Positions 22,106-33,309 of a stretch of 64,000 nucleotides of DNA are shown here, piece by piece (position 1 is the stretch's first letter; every line of letters starts with the position of its first letter). The notes beneath the pieces were generated by a model. The model made no database searches, was not told where the DNA came from, and was given only the letters and a program-made list of their open reading frames with translations. The stretch is from NCBI GenBank assembly GCA_040285825.1, contig JAUPSS010000009.1:62001-126000 (forward strand), read 5' to 3'. The DNA comes from Eukaryota sp. TZLM1-RC (taxonomy: Eukaryota; Metamonada: BaSk clade). The position numbers were made by a program, and so were the translations under genes.

Positions 22106-23170
22106 TAGAATTTTAACCTTGTCGTATAGTTTTTTTTCATTGAAAAAAACAAAAATAGATAAACAAACTGTTAATCCTTATGCAAAAAATCAGCAAAAAA
22201 TGAGTTTTTTGTGGGAAATACGTACAATTTTCTTGTTATTAATTTCTTCATTAAATTTATTTTTACAAATAAAATCTAGAAATCACTATCTTCAAAACCA
22301 ATTTTTACACCATCAACACGTCCACCAGCATTGTCTTAGCAATTTGCACTGCAGACATCAAAGCTTTGAAATAATTCCAGTTGATTTGAAAATAGACAAG
22401 GCAATTCGATTTAACCATATACAATGATGAAAACGCTTATTCATTCTTCTCTTAACCAAGTTTCAAGACTGTTGCTGGTGATTTATTAAGGTGATTAAAT
22501 ATAGAATAAATATTAATAATGAACCCAATTAAATGAAATCAATCAACTTTCACTAAAATATAGAGATGATGTCAATAAGGAAAGTGGAGTAATTCCATTA
22601 CATACTCTTGCTTTTGCCAAAAAAAAATTTAAAATCCGATCCTTGGTAATATTGCACATAAAATAATAGTTGAGAAGAAAGTTAAACTTTATGATCAATT
22701 TACTAATAATTTACCTGTTGACTGTCTGGCCACTGTTCCACTTCAACAAAATATAATTCAATACGGCCTTCATGATTGTATCCTTTGCTTCGAACTTTTT
22801 GCATTGGTTCAAAAAGAAAACTTCATTGTACTATCCTATAAACCTATTCCTGTAACTGTAAACTCATTGTTGAATCAGTCAAATTTTGTCAACTGTAGGA
22901 AGAGTTTTGAATGTCACTTGCCACTGCCACGTCTTTCTTTCAAATTCTATCAATCATTGATAGTTATTATCTAATTTATCTGAAAAGGAAAATGAAATCA
23001 TGAAATATACAACTAAAACTCCACATCCTCGAACTCTGCCTCACCTACATCAAAACAATTAATTGCCAAAGATTCAGAAAATTTCCAAAATTAAGAGAAA
23101 TGAAGAAGAGTGAACCAGAAATTAATTTCACCGTTCCCTTAAAAATAGAAAATACAATCCTGTTTTGCTA
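22106..23170. other. Gene-poor region with a possible protease remnant
   Basis: No intact gene. From about 22680 to 22970 (+) one frame stays open and contains CLATVPLQQN and YGLHDCILCFELFAL, faintly like the Gln...Asp-Cys-Gly core of Ulp1/SENP cysteine proteases. There is no start codon and no catalytic His/Asp upstream, so this is a weak suggestion only. The rest shows nothing. Confidence 0.3.
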
Positions 23171-23705
23171 TTAAACACGATTGAAAATTCTTCCAGTTCT
23201 TTCATTTACAACTATAACAAAATCGTCAGGGAAAGCCATAGCAGTTTTAAAGATCCAAGCAAGAAAACAACAAGAGGGACATAAATTATATTGAGCATGA
23301 AAATTGGGTTTCGCGTATTCTGCAATTTTATATTGTTCACCAGCAGGAAGAGGATTATTGACATCAGAAATAATGAAATGTTCGTGAGAAGAATTACAAA
23401 GGTCAATGGACATGGAATCTAAAACAGTAGAACTACCATTTAAGCCAAGAACAACCCAATCACCTCTTGTCTGAATTCATAGAAGCTCTGATGTAGCGCG
23501 TTCTATCAATGTTGGGGTCATCAAGAATTAATTTCGACAGTAAAGGCTCTAAAAAAGAATCTACTCGATATGTTTTGCAAATTACATGAATTTGGTCCCT
23601 GACATTATTATGCACTTTGCTTCTAAATGTAATGAAATGTTTACAGTTCAAAAGATGAGTAACCAAAAAAGGTTTACCACATTTACATGTTAAATGATTG
23701 GGCAA
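23171..23705 (-). mobile_element. LINE C-like fragment, reverse
   Basis: Two open pieces. One has CKCGKPFLVTHLLNCKHF (zinc motif) and LEPLLSKL; the other has the C-terminal PDDFVIVVNERTGRIFN module. The RGD...D endonuclease region between them is damaged. Stops and indels make it a relic. Confidence 0.8.
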
Positions 23706-23960
23706 ATTGATTGGTTATTATTAGTTTTACTTCTGATGATTACTATTAAGAAAAGTCCCCAGTTACTACATTTCAGGGTTTATTAAATCGCATTAGTGAG
23801 AGTTGCATAAATCATTCTTTGTGGGGTGATAATGTAATAAAAGTAGTGTTATTTAAAAGATATAGTGTTGATAAACAATAAACTTAAATAAATTTAGACA
23901 AAAAATCCGTTACCTGGATATTAAACAAAAAAAACTACAAAAAGAAATTTCTTTTTTTCA
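23706..23960. other. Short spacer
   Basis: A/T-rich, no feature seen; includes the 3' side of the palmitoyltransferase gene. Confidence 0.4.
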
Positions 23961-25601
23961 CTACACTAAACTATTAATCTCTGAAACCATAAAAATTTGA
24001 TTCCACGGAATGGTGTTGTTCCAAAAACTCTGTACATTTACCTTCCAATCCTTCGATGAAAACCTCAAAGCAAAAGCCGATTTTTTACTGCTCATCACTT
24101 CAGAGGTAGAAATTCCGGCTAGTATTAGTTTAATTTGGCTTTTTAATAATCTGAAAACTGCATATAGAGAGAAAAGGGCAATTAAACCTAATATAGAAGC
24201 AAAAGGCCTTGAGACCACCGCAGAAAAAATGGAATTTGAGATGGAAGACAACAGTGAATAATAAAAGTAACAACAAAAAGATAAATAAATAATGGAGAAA
24301 AATAACAATATAACAAAAAGTTTTCTGTTTCCATAACCAATACACTTTCCAATCCACAAACAATGATGATCATGCCAACTCACGCACTGCTGGCATTTGG
24401 AGCAGTGATGTGCTCTCAGAGGTTTGAATTCTGAACAAGAATAGCAATATGATGGAACGGTTTTGTGGTTGGAATATATGGAAAGGTATTGAGATTTCGC
24501 TTCTCTTGTCAAATTAACTTTCCCGGGATTGAGTGACTTGATTTTAAATAGTGAAAACAATAAAACTATTAAATTAATTAAATAAATGATGGATAAGAGA
24601 TTGGACTGTTCATAACTGCGTTGAACATAAAGATGTGAGAATATTAATAAAGAAACCAAAAAATAGAAATAAAATTTGGAATTATTGTTGGCTAATCTGG
24701 CGAGCTTTTTCTTCAAAAACTGTTGATAAACAGTCTTAGTTGGTCCTTCTAGCAGGTTTTTAACTGTGCAACCCTCATTATCACTCAGCAAAACACAATT
24801 AGGTTCCTTGTTTCTAATAATAGAATAAAAGCTAGACCGAACAACATCATTATTCAAGAGATATTCAAAAACTTCACTACTTTGATACTTACATGCAATA
24901 TGTATGGGGTATCTTCCAATATTATCCCTAACCCAGGGATTTGCTCCAAAGGATAGTAAAGTCTTAAACGTATCCAACGAACCAGAGAAAGCTGCCCAGT
25001 GCGTACAGGTGCACCCATTATTGTCCTGAGATGTAAGTGAAGCACCGTGAGATAAAAGAATGCTGACAAGAGCACGATTACCTGTCTGACAAGCTAGCAT
25101 GAGGGGAGTGAGTCCTGTTGAGGAAGGAACGTCAAGGATGGATGAGTGAATGGTGGTGATGAAAGAGACAATCTCTTGGTATGTTGAACAGGCTTGACTC
25201 ATGGCCAGTCTGTGGAAAGGGTTCAACCCGCTATTGTCAGTAAGAGTAAGATCTGCACCAGAAGACAGAAGGGCCTTTGAGGTAGCAGCATAACCATTAA
25301 ACATTGCCCAGTGAAGTGGTGTACATCCATCAACATCAACAGCATTGATATCGACATGAGCAGAAGACAATATCAAACCAACTAGAACAGGGGAGTTATT
25401 CTTGCTGGCATGATGAAGGGGGGTAAAGCCATTGTCTTGAGACCTTTGGGCAGCTGTAGAAGGTTGTTCTTGTAGTATTTTGCGAGATTCTGGAATGTTG
25501 TTTTCAGAGGCAGCAGAAAGCAGGCAAGGAACTCCTTCAGATGCAGACAAGAAGTCATCCTCGTTTATACCGGGAGTAATGTACCCAGTAACCGTATTCA
25601 T
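23961..25601 (-). CDS. Ankyrin-repeat DHHC palmitoyltransferase (Akr1/HIP14-like)
   Basis: 546 residues; transfers palmitate to protein cysteines at Golgi or endosomal membranes. Residues about 25-290 form six or so ankyrin repeats (e.g. DGCTPLHWAMFNGYAATSKA, GLTPLMLACQTGNRALVSIL). A paired membrane segment follows (about 305-345), then the Cys-rich domain (CYSCSEFKPLRAHHCSKCQQC) with the catalytic DHHC at about 407-410; the usual Pro after it is Leu (CLW). Two more membrane segments follow, and then GISTSE, a variant of the TTxE motif. Family length is 600-760, so this is compact. ATG at 25601 is in frame with the first repeat; stop is TAG. It lies 178 bp upstream, head to tail, of the phosphodiesterase gene's end. 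Confidence 0.95.
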   Translation of the reverse strand: MNTVTGYITPGINEDDFLSASEGVPCLLSAASENNIPESRKILQEQPSTAAQRSQDNGFTPLHHASKNNSPVLVGLILSSAHVDINAVDVDGCTPLHWAMFNGYAATSKALLSSGADLTLTDNSGLNPFHRLAMSQACSTYQEIVSFITTIHSSILDVPSSTGLTPLMLACQTGNRALVSILLSHGASLTSQDNNGCTCTHWAAFSGSLDTFKTLLSFGANPWVRDNIGRYPIHIACKYQSSEVFEYLLNNDVVRSSFYSIIRNKEPNCVLLSDNEGCTVKNLLEGPTKTVYQQFLKKKLARLANNNSKFYFYFLVSLLIFSHLYVQRSYEQSNLLSIIYLINLIVLLFSLFKIKSLNPGKVNLTREAKSQYLSIYSNHKTVPSYCYSCSEFKPLRAHHCSKCQQCVSWHDHHCLWIGKCIGYGNRKLFVILLFFSIIYLSFCCYFYYSLLSSISNSIFSAVVSRPFASILGLIALFSLYAVFRLLKSQIKLILAGISTSEVMSSKKSAFALRFSSKDWKVNVQSFWNNTIPWNQIFMVSEINSLV

Positions 25602-25779
25602 GTTGAAGATGTAGCCTGTAACAGTGAAATAAGTATCTCCTGTCTAATGCACAAACCCTATGTTGATATGAAAGTAATTGGTGTTCGAAAATTTTCTTTT
25701 GGAAATCTTTGGATTTGAAAGAACTACTTGAGTAAATTGAAAATAGAGCATTAATGACAACAGAAACATTTATACAAAC

Positions 25780-27129
25780 TTAGAGATCCTTACGTCCCAA
25801 ATGACAGAGATAAACATCAAGCAAATCAATATATTTAATACCACATAAATGGATTCTTCTGGCATCATCACTAATTTTAGGCTTTGGCTTTAAAACATGT
25901 TGATAAGTCCAATATTCGTGAAAAAGTTCAGGACAATCAACAAGCTTATGGTAAGCTTCCATCATTGAATCACCATTCAGATTCTCAATACCAAAGAAAG
26001 AAGAAGCTCGATACTCAAGGTTCCAGAGAGCTACTCCCTTCTCATTAGACAATGTAAGATTCATCCAATACTGTTCGTAATCTAATAAATCTCCTGTAGC
26101 TCTGTCATACTTGAACAAACGAACACCTGGATTGTTACCCAAATGACCTACTTTGGCTACGTCATGAGCCTCTACCAATATAGCAGGTGCAGCAAATACG
26201 GGAAAACTGTGTCCATTCTCATTACGCATTACTCTGAAAGAGTCTGTATGTTCATGTCCTGCTAAATAACCAATAATTAAATCAGCATTTTTCTTTAATA
26301 TATTCATTAAACGATTGTGGTGAGTGGGCCACATGTCGATAAAGAAAGGCTGAGCAGAAGAGACACCGATGGGTACATGGGTAGCAATCAATGCTCTTTT
26401 CCCTGCCTTGCGGTAAGATTGTAGCTTTGTTTCGAGGTACACAAACTGATCGAGGGGATCTTCAATGTCACCGGCTTGCTTGTCGAGAGTAAAGTAAGGA
26501 TTGGTGTTCAGTAAAAGAAAACACCAATCTACATGAGGACAAATCTCATAATACCCACCATGTAAAAACAAGGTGTCTTGTGAAGAGGGAATGTGTTGTC
26601 TGAAAAGCTCTAAAACCCTTTTATATACTGAAGATCGATCAACACCTGCCCATTGATGCGCATGAGGTTCTACATCGTGATTCTAAAGTAAGTTAACAAA
26701 ATACAAACGCCAAGAACTGGTACTAGTGGAACATCTCTAAAGTACTTGGAAACAAGATTCGTAAAGTTACGTGTAGCTTCGATCAATACATCTTCATCAT
26801 GTTTCACGTATTTCATGACCTTGAGATGTGGCATAATATCTCCCGTCCAGACAATGAAATCAGGATTTTTGAGCTTAGATTGCATGAACTGGAACGCAGA
26901 GTCTGTTAAAACACTAGGGGTGTCGCAATGGAAGCTGCCAAATCTAAGGTGATGACAGCAAGAAGTCAAACTTTCCAGCATTGCCAGAGCCTGCTTGGCA
27001 TCCAAGTTCTGGATCGGATCCTGTTTTATAAAACCATTGCGAATGAATGTCAGTGATTTGCCAAAAATAGCCTGTGTCAATGGCTGATGTAAAGATAATG
27101 AAGGAAACTAAGAACAGTTGTAGCTTCAT
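25780..27129 (-). CDS. Acid sphingomyelinase-like phosphodiesterase (SMPDL3-type), secreted
   Basis: Three exons: 26972-27129, 26709-26943, 25780-26682, giving 431 residues. Introns are 28 nt (26944-26971, GTTTGA...CACCTTAG) and 26 nt (26683-26708, GTTTGT...GTTAACTTACTTTAG). Splicing restores the Cys-containing segment GKFGSFHCDTP and the metal motif VPVLGNHDVEPHA; unspliced frames stop at both places. A signal peptide (1-16) precedes GYFWQITDIHSQWFYKTG, close to the family opening. Other metal ligands: WTGD, THVPIG and GHEHTD. The C-terminal region is the ASM-type extension. Likely acts on phosphodiesters outside the cell or in lysosomes. Stop TAA. Confidence 0.95.
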
Positions 27130-27794
27130 GATTCAAGGAATCTGCTTAATAAAATGAAACCTCAAAACCAAACAAAAACATTGGCATAGACTAGACTCTA
27201 GTCACTAGAGCTCTATCTTCAATACATTTACATCATGATCTTTACATCCATTATGTAGTTTTCAAATAATTCAATGATTTAATAATTCAACCTCGATTCT
27301 AAGGCTCTAATGTTGATGACTTCAAAGGACTTCTAAGGACTGTTTGCTGTTTAATTGGCCTTAATAAAATGTGTGATGTCTTCTCTTTAGGATAGTTCAA
27401 TCTGATTGCATGAAAGTTATCCCGGTCTCCCTTTTGATGGTCTTTTTTCTGCTAATTTAACCTATAGAAAAAAATATGTTTGGTTGAGGTGTAAGAAAAA
27501 TTAGTTACACCAGTTTTAATTGATGATCGACAGTTCTTGTTGATTTGGTCCTTTGTTATAAAATTTTGAAAGAGGCTTTAAATAGATGCTGTTTATTTTT
27601 ACCGTAATTACCAATTGCAAATTACCAATTGCTAATTAGTACATAATTTGATGACGTCATCAGTTGTTGTGAATACCAGATCTATATCCAAATTTCTCTG
27701 AATTTAAAGAGTATTCCACAAAAATACTAAACAACACACTTAAAATACTATATCTAAATACCCCAAAATAGCCAAAAAAAAATTGACTGGAAGT
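27130..27794. other. Upstream spacer of the phosphodiesterase gene
   Basis: No gene. A/T-rich; contains a CAATTGC/TTACCAATTG repeat near 27610 and a perfect palindrome at 27649-27662. Confidence 0.5.
27649..27662. promoter_or_regulatory. Perfect CRE-like palindrome
   Basis: TGATGACGTCATCA is a perfect 14-bp palindrome around TGACGTCA, the classical bZIP (CREB/ATF) site. It lies about 520 bp upstream of the phosphodiesterase start. Function is inferred from the motif alone. Confidence 0.35.
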
Positions 27795-28660
27795 TTATCC
27801 ATCATAAAATCGACCAAGAGATAATAAAGCAGAAGATGATGAGGGGACAACAGCTTTAAAAATTGAAAATACAATTTTGTACTGCCAAAACATTTTGTCA
27901 AAGATTCTTCTTGTACGATGTTTCACAATTTCAACAAAATCTTCCAAGAAAGATAAAGCAACTGGTCCAAGCGAGCCATGTAGGGAAAAAGCAAATGGAT
28001 AAGGGACATAATGATTCAATCAACTTTGCTCTATATTTATCAATTTTAGTTTTTTCGGCAACAGACAGAGGATTCTTGTATTTTGACTGTAGGTGTAAAT
28101 GAACCATTACACACACCAGTTGATCTCACATCAGTAATGATGGTCGTCCCTTCAAGACCTTCAAGCATAAAGTCACTTCTATTTCGACCAACAGAATTCA
28201 AAGTATTTTCATTAACCAACCGAGAGAGCAATGGTTCTTAATTTTAAACAATCCTATGTGACTTTTACATACACTGGAGTTGATTTCTAACTGCATAATC
28301 ATTTTTTGATCGGAAAATGATAAAGTGTTTACAATTAAAAAGATGACGGAGAATTTCTTGATCCACATTAACAAATCAAATTATGAGGCACGTTATCCGG
28401 CCAAATAAAACATTGAAGCCACACTGTACAAGAAAATGTGGTATCATCCAAAGGAGACCATAACTTCGAAAAATTTGAGCAATTAAACACGAAGAGGAAC
28501 TGTTTTGAGCATCTAACAGAAAATTTTTGAAAACGGGACTATCATTTTTGGCTGAGTCAAGACCAAAATTAAAATCCAAGCCTTCAAAAATTATTGTTAA
28601 CTTTTGTTGCATTTTTTCAACAAAATACAAGCAAAATACAACTCTTCATTTCAATCTTTT
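27795..28660 (-). mobile_element. LINE C-related fragment, reverse, decayed
   Basis: Open pieces at 28376-28630 (FEGLDFNFGLDSAK, like LINE C FESLDFDVRLGLAK), 28046-28231 (RSDFMLEGLEGTTIITDV, the endonuclease region with RSD for RGD) and 27795-28019 (FSLHGSLGPVALSFLEDF and the terminal module). The order fits LINE C, but divergence is high, so it is an older copy or subfamily. Confidence 0.78.
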
Positions 28661-28829
28661 ACTCATTTCATCTGCCTTCAATTCAATTGAAAATCCAACT
28701 TGAGAAGCAAGATCTACTGAAGTTGAACAAATGTTGTTAAAAGCAAAGAGTTGAATTGATTAGTATACTCTTGAAAAACAACACTTGACAAAATAAACTC
28801 ATAACTAGTGGGACGAAATTCATTGAACA

Positions 28830-28939
28830 TGTTGGCGCCTTTAGGCTTAAACAGAATAAGGGCAAAATAAATCAACTTTATGTCATGCTCTTTATGTCAC
28901 TCATCTTTATCTCAACCACTTTTGCAACCTAAGGCAACA
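28830..28939 (+). repeat. Left LTR of the non-autonomous element
   Basis: 110 bp, TG...CA, with 5-bp terminal inverted repeat TGTTG/CAACA; 97% identical to the right LTR. Confidence 0.9.
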
Positions 28940-29022
28940 ATAATTATTGGCCGTATTAGGTTATAGGTATACCGCTTACACAACTTACAGCAATCAAACA
29001 GAGGATATCTTTAGCAGATATC

Positions 29023-29538
29023 ATGTCAGCCTCTCTTTGCCAGGACACTGACTCTAGTCAAATTTTTTACATTGAACAGATGCAACAGTACGACAGAGAT
29101 GCTTCTAGCATACATACAACATCAGTAGGGACTGAAGAGTCGAATAAAGAAGAGGACTCGGGCTCGAGACCACCCTCCGCCCCTCCTCATGAGAAAGATA
29201 TGGAACCAGGCACGGAACATCCTCCTGCCTCTTCCATGTCCAACAAACCAGATAAGCTTTCAGGAACGGGACCACCCCCCTCCTCACCTAAGGAAAATGT
29301 TGGGTTAAGCTCAGATACTTCGTCTGCTCTAAAGGACTACGAAGAACTTCAGTCCGTCTTAGAAGAAATGGACGACGAAGAGAAAGAGCTTCGCCAACAG
29401 ATAATGAAGGACGCGGAAGCCCACCCTGAACCTACAGATTACTGTTTGTTTGAGCAGCTCCCTCCTTTATGGAAGCAAATCCAAAAGAGAGGTAGAAACG
29501 TTGGATTTCAAACACTGGAAATGAGGCTACGGGTATAG
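29023..29538 (+). CDS. Internal ORF of the LTR element, unknown function
   Basis: 171 codons, ATG to TAG, in the internal region of the LTR element. The middle is Ser/Pro/Glu-rich and disordered (SRPPSAPPHEKD, GPPPSSPKE), the end is helical and acidic (EELQSVLEEMDDEEKELR). No enzyme motif is visible. Its composition resembles the disordered N-terminus of the Gag of the 6.9-kb Gypsy element, so a Gag remnant is possible but unproven. Downstream of it are imperfect repeats of a GGTTACGA...CTCCTCC type and a C-tract near 29690. Confidence 0.45.
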   Translation: MSASLCQDTDSSQIFYIEQMQQYDRDASSIHTTSVGTEESNKEEDSGSRPPSAPPHEKDMEPGTEHPPASSMSNKPDKLSGTGPPPSSPKENVGLSSDTSSALKDYEELQSVLEEMDDEEKELRQQIMKDAEAHPEPTDYCLFEQLPPLWKQIQKRGRNVGFQTLEMRLRV

Positions 29539-30286
29539 ACCCCTCCTCCATCAAAACGACAACAAAAAACCGGGTTACGAGGCTTCTAGTGTAGAATCCT
29601 CCTCCCCCACTCAATGTACGAGGTTACGATTACAAACTCCACCTCCAACAATAATGAATTACAAGGGCAGATGTACGGAAGTTGCTCCCTCCCCCCCCCT
29701 CCTTTTTAAAAAAAAGTCAAGGTTAAGTAATGGGATACAGGTACAGTCATCGAGCTCACCTTTTCCAGCGAATGGGAACGACGATGTATTTTAACCCTCC
29801 CACTTTAACAATTTTTGTAGACAGGCAGTACTTTAACAACAAATGATGCCTCTTTCAGATTTTTGAACTTTGTTACTTTGTTTACCGTTGTTTTCAGTCC
29901 ATCATAGACCCTGCATATTTATTAGCAAATCCATTATTCGATTCCATAATAACTTTACTAAACGACACTACCACGTTACTCGTCTACGAAAAAAGGAAAA
30001 AGCAGAACGTCATTATGTAACGACTAAAGCTAATACAACAAAGTATTCAAACACATCGATCTTGGAACCATTTCTTTTACGTTATTGCTCACTCCTTTAT
30101 TCTACATTATTGTTAAAGGGATATAATACATCAACTATCAAGAAGTAAGACCCGTGTTTTTGTGAATCCAGTGCGAAAATAATAGTAGACATTAGGAAAC
30201 ATTAGAATTTAGTTATTAGTATTTTGTATATTTATAGTTTAGTTATCAGTTTAAAGTAAATTAATTTTGTAAAAGGGAAGAAGTAG

Positions 30287-30396
30287 TGTTGGCGCCTTTA
30301 GGCTTAAACAGAATAAGGGCAAAATAAATCAACTTTATGTCATGCACTTTATGTCAATCATCTTTATCTCAACCACTTTTGCATCCTAAGGCAACA
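30287..30396 (+). repeat. Right LTR of the non-autonomous element
   Basis: 110 bp, preceded by the polypurine tract and followed by the AACA target duplication. Confidence 0.9.
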
Positions 30397-31490
30397 AACA
30401 AAGATTTCCTCTTCAAAATCTTGATCTGCTTGATATCTAGCTAAAGCCTCTCTAATTCGATTGAAAAACGGAGGCAATCTACTATTAATGGCAAATTGAA
30501 TTCGAGAGCACCATAAAAAGAAATCAAATCTTTTCATTGTTTTTTTTTTGAACCATTATTTGGAAATCATTCAACAAAGTTGCTGCTTCCACTGACAGCC
30601 TTCCATTTATCGAAAATTGGAAAGCAATAAAAACAAGTGGTCTATTTCTATCAGCATTAGCTTCCTCGATATCTTTGGTATATTTTCTATGTTTTTCTTT
30701 AGCTTTAAATTCAAGAGCACTTACAGGATTAAATTTTCTTTTTTGAACCAAAGTGTCCTTTGCAATATTACAGGAGGCAAAGTCAACAACAGCTGCAGAG
30801 TTCTCATTCCAATCACAGTATACATCACCCCTGTCATCAGAACCAAAATTATTCAATGATTATGTTTCTTTCAGCAGAGGTTCTTTGATACACGATATTC
30901 TTACAGTTTGTGCCATATTGAAAACAGTGTCTCTAACAGCATCATGTAATGAAGAACGATAGCTTATCAATTTAGAACAATTCAGAGCATTGTGCAAAGT
31001 GAGTTGAGGTGAATTCGAACAAGAACATTTTTCTTTTAATCAAAATTGATTAATGGGAATATTCAAATATAATCTCATTTTTGTTAAAAACGCTTCATTA
31101 TTAGCACACAGTCCAATTTTCGTGGCACAATGGTCACAAAGAGCGAAGAATCTGATGACTGATTTTCACAAACAGCCTTTTCCAATAACAATGAGTGATG
31201 ATCTCTATTTAAAACAGCCGAGCTGCATATATTTTTATAAGGATCATTTTCATACATTCCAGTCTGTCGTTTCTGTAATGTTCGAAGAGTGTGTTTTAAA
31301 TTTAAAAAATTCTTTTCAGGAATATTACCATTGAATGATTGGGGACAGCATCGACTCCATTTTTCTACATCAATTTTTGATATTTCTTCATTCAATGCAA
31401 AAATAATGGAACTTTGTGTTGTCATTAATAAATCTTCCCAATCAGCAAATCTTTCAGAAAACTCAAAATCTCGAGATGCAGTTTTTTCTC

Positions 31491-31914
31491 TTTGTTTCAA
31501 TCAAAAATTTTGAAATGTTGTTCCTGTAAGAGAAATGAGAAGAAAATTCCGTTGATCGATAGAACAATTAGTTTGATGTAACTCTTATGCAAAGAATGAA
31601 CCAAAATTGGAAAAATATTGATTGGAAATATTGTTTTTTTTAACTGAACTATATACAATAAGCAGAAAAGAACACCAACAGAGCAACTATTGCTGGCACC
31701 TTCTGGTGGAGCAACTAGAATGATTGTATTGCTAGAAACAACAGATGAAAAGTCAAGCTGTCGACGTTCAGATGAATCAGGGGTTATGTTATCAGATGAC
31801 ATTTGATTGTGAGAGTGTGAGGAAAATGTGTGAGGAAAATGTGAAGTGTATTTCGAGTGAAATTGACAGATCAAGTTTAATTATCCTCAGAAAGTTATTG
31901 CTCAATTCAATTCA
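31491..31914. other. Spacer with an unsupported minus-strand ORF
   Basis: A 125-codon frame (31497-31874, -) with a hydrophobic second half is open but shows no motif or homologous copy here. I see no other feature. Confidence 0.4.
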
Positions 31915-32325
31915 AACTTAATTCTGAAATTCATAATCCCCTTTCAAATGCTGAAAATTTTAAATTCAAAAAATACAATGAACCTTTGTCCAAATTGGCC
32001 AGTCTACAGCATGCAAAATACAATTTGTATCCATTTGTATTTTCCCTTTTTGGTTCACTTGCACCAACTGCTTTACGTTTTTTGGATGATTTTGAAATGA
32101 TTGTAAAGAGAAGAACTGGCAGAAATTTCAACAGATTGTTTTGGCAAAATAGAATTGTGTTTTCTATTTTTAAAGGGATGTTGAAGATGGTTTCTGATGC
32201 TTTGCTTTCTCTTGGATCTCACTATGAGAGAGTTGCATCTAGTGTTTTTGTTTTGGGAGAGATGGATTTTTTAGATGTTGATTTATAGGTTTAGAATAAA
32301 AAGGTTTCGCTTAAAAAAAATTCAA
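31915..32325 (+). mobile_element. LINE C 3' fragment, nearly identical to 12366-12767
   Basis: The last 100 codons of LINE C (from LSKLASLQHAKYN to the stop TAG) in an open frame plus the start of its 3' tail. Only a few base changes separate it from the longer copy, so it is a recent insertion. Confidence 0.88.
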
Positions 32326-32391
32326 TTCAAATTGGTGAAACTATTTTTCTATTCAATGTTTGTTTATTATCATGGACAGAAACGGAAATAA

Positions 32392-33309
32392 TTACAACAC
32401 TCGTTGAACTATTGAGCCTGTAAGTGATACTCCATATCTTTCTACAAACGCAGCCTTTTCACGAAAACCCTGATCACATAGCTGCACTCCACTGTTATGA
32501 GAAAGGAACGATCGTACGTTATTGGCAAATAACTGAGGATCTTCCTTCTCTTCATCTGATGGAGAATATGTATCAAAAAACTCAACTTCTGCCTTGCTCC
32601 AGGGTTGGCAGAGCATTATCCAGATGGAGAACCAAAGAGGAGCACCCTCACCAACAGGCTTAATCTCACAGGGATAACGAATCATTATGGGTTGCACATC
32701 TTGCCCAGAAACAAAAGCTCCTTTCTGAAACTTGCAGATGAACAGACCATTTGATGTCCCGCCCTCAGGAAAAATAATTAGGGGTGGTAGCTTACAATCA
32801 AGCACCCGTTCTTTGATCTTTTCCAATGCTCTATCTCTTTCTTCTCTAGACGCTCTATCTATGAACAAACACAACCAGGACTTTGCAACAGGTGAAACTA
32901 ATGGAATCACCTTTACATCGTTTTTTGCAATAAAACTTGGAAATAATTTTGAAGCTAAGATAAGTGTGTCGATCCATGAACTATGATTTGAGACAAATAC
33001 TCTGACATCAGTGGGTCGTGGTTTACCCTTAACCTTGATTGACACAAACCCTGCAACAAATAGTATTAAGCGTAAGTGTAGATGTGAAATTGTTTCTGTT
33101 AGTTTCTTGTATAACCAAAAATATTTTGATGAAGTCTTTCTGTGGAGAGAGATGACTTTCATCCAAGTTGCACAAGAGGTACACAGAGGTATCAGAAGTA
33201 ACACTCTTATTGGGAACAAAAAAATAAAGCCTAGCGTAGTTAGAATGATGTTTTTATATGTAAAACCAGTGTGAAGAGAGCTCCACGGGGAAGGGGACGG
33301 TGAAACCAT
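32392..33309 (-). CDS. Lysophospholipid acyltransferase (LPCAT/PlsC family)
   Basis: 305 residues from the first ATG (33309); the open frame runs further upstream but without ATG. Membrane enzyme that re-acylates lysophospholipids. Hydrophobic segments lie at about 17-45 and 80-98. Family motifs: NHSSWID (NHx4D, about 109), the FIAKNDVKVIPLVSP segment (motif II region), FPEGGTSNG (about 181; usually FPEGT.., so one Gly is extra or substituted) and IMIRYP (motif IV). No EF-hands, as found in animal LPCAT1/2, are visible. Stop TAA. It lies 278 bp from the zinc-finger gene, same strand. Confidence 0.92.
   Translation of the reverse strand: MVSPSPSPWSSLHTGFTYKNIILTTLGFIFLFPIRVLLLIPLCTSCATWMKVISLHRKTSSKYFWLYKKLTETISHLHLRLILFVAGFVSIKVKGKPRPTDVRVFVSNHSSWIDTLILASKLFPSFIAKNDVKVIPLVSPVAKSWLCLFIDRASREERDRALEKIKERVLDCKLPPLIIFPEGGTSNGLFICKFQKGAFVSGQDVQPIMIRYPCEIKPVGEGAPLWFSIWIMLCQPWSKAEVEFFDTYSPSDEEKEDPQLFANNVRSFLSHNSGVQLCDQGFREKAAFVERYGVSLTGSIVQRVL

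Larger units (their letters stand above)
28830..30396 (+). mobile_element. Non-autonomous LTR retrotransposon (TRIM/LARD-like), nested in LINE B
   Basis: Two 110-bp direct repeats (28830-28939 and 30287-30396, three mismatches) begin TGTTGG and end GGCAACA, the TG...CA form of LTRs. A polypurine tract (30271-30286, AAAAGGGAAGAAGTAG) sits directly before the right LTR. Eight A/T bases after the left LTR comes TGGCC (28948-28952), a candidate primer-binding site. Flanking AACA at 28826-28829 and 30397-30400 is a 4-bp target duplication; removing the element and one AACA restores the LINE B sequence seen in other copies. No RT, protease or integrase is present, so movement needs proteins supplied in trans. 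Confidence 0.9.
28801..31490 (-). mobile_element. LINE B fragment, reverse, split by an LTR element
   Basis: The 3' tail (28806-28829) and the body (30401-31490) of one LINE B copy are separated by the 1.57-kb LTR element. The body carries the terminal region, NENSAAVVDF endonuclease stretch (30524-30856) and the post-RT part (31084-31470). The 5' truncation is at about 31480. Indels and stops make it dead. Confidence 0.85.

Noticed and set aside
29870-30148. 92-codon ORF in the small LTR element
   Set aside because: Short, no motif, and it lies outside the better 171-codon frame; probably chance.
28830-30396. The two 110-bp repeats as unrelated dispersed repeats
   Set aside because: Polypurine tract, TG...CA ends and the matching AACA duplication show they are the LTRs of one insertion.
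31497-31874. 125-codon minus-strand ORF as a gene
   Set aside because: No motif, no second copy, low-complexity start and hydrophobic end; not distinguishable from chance in A/T-rich DNA.
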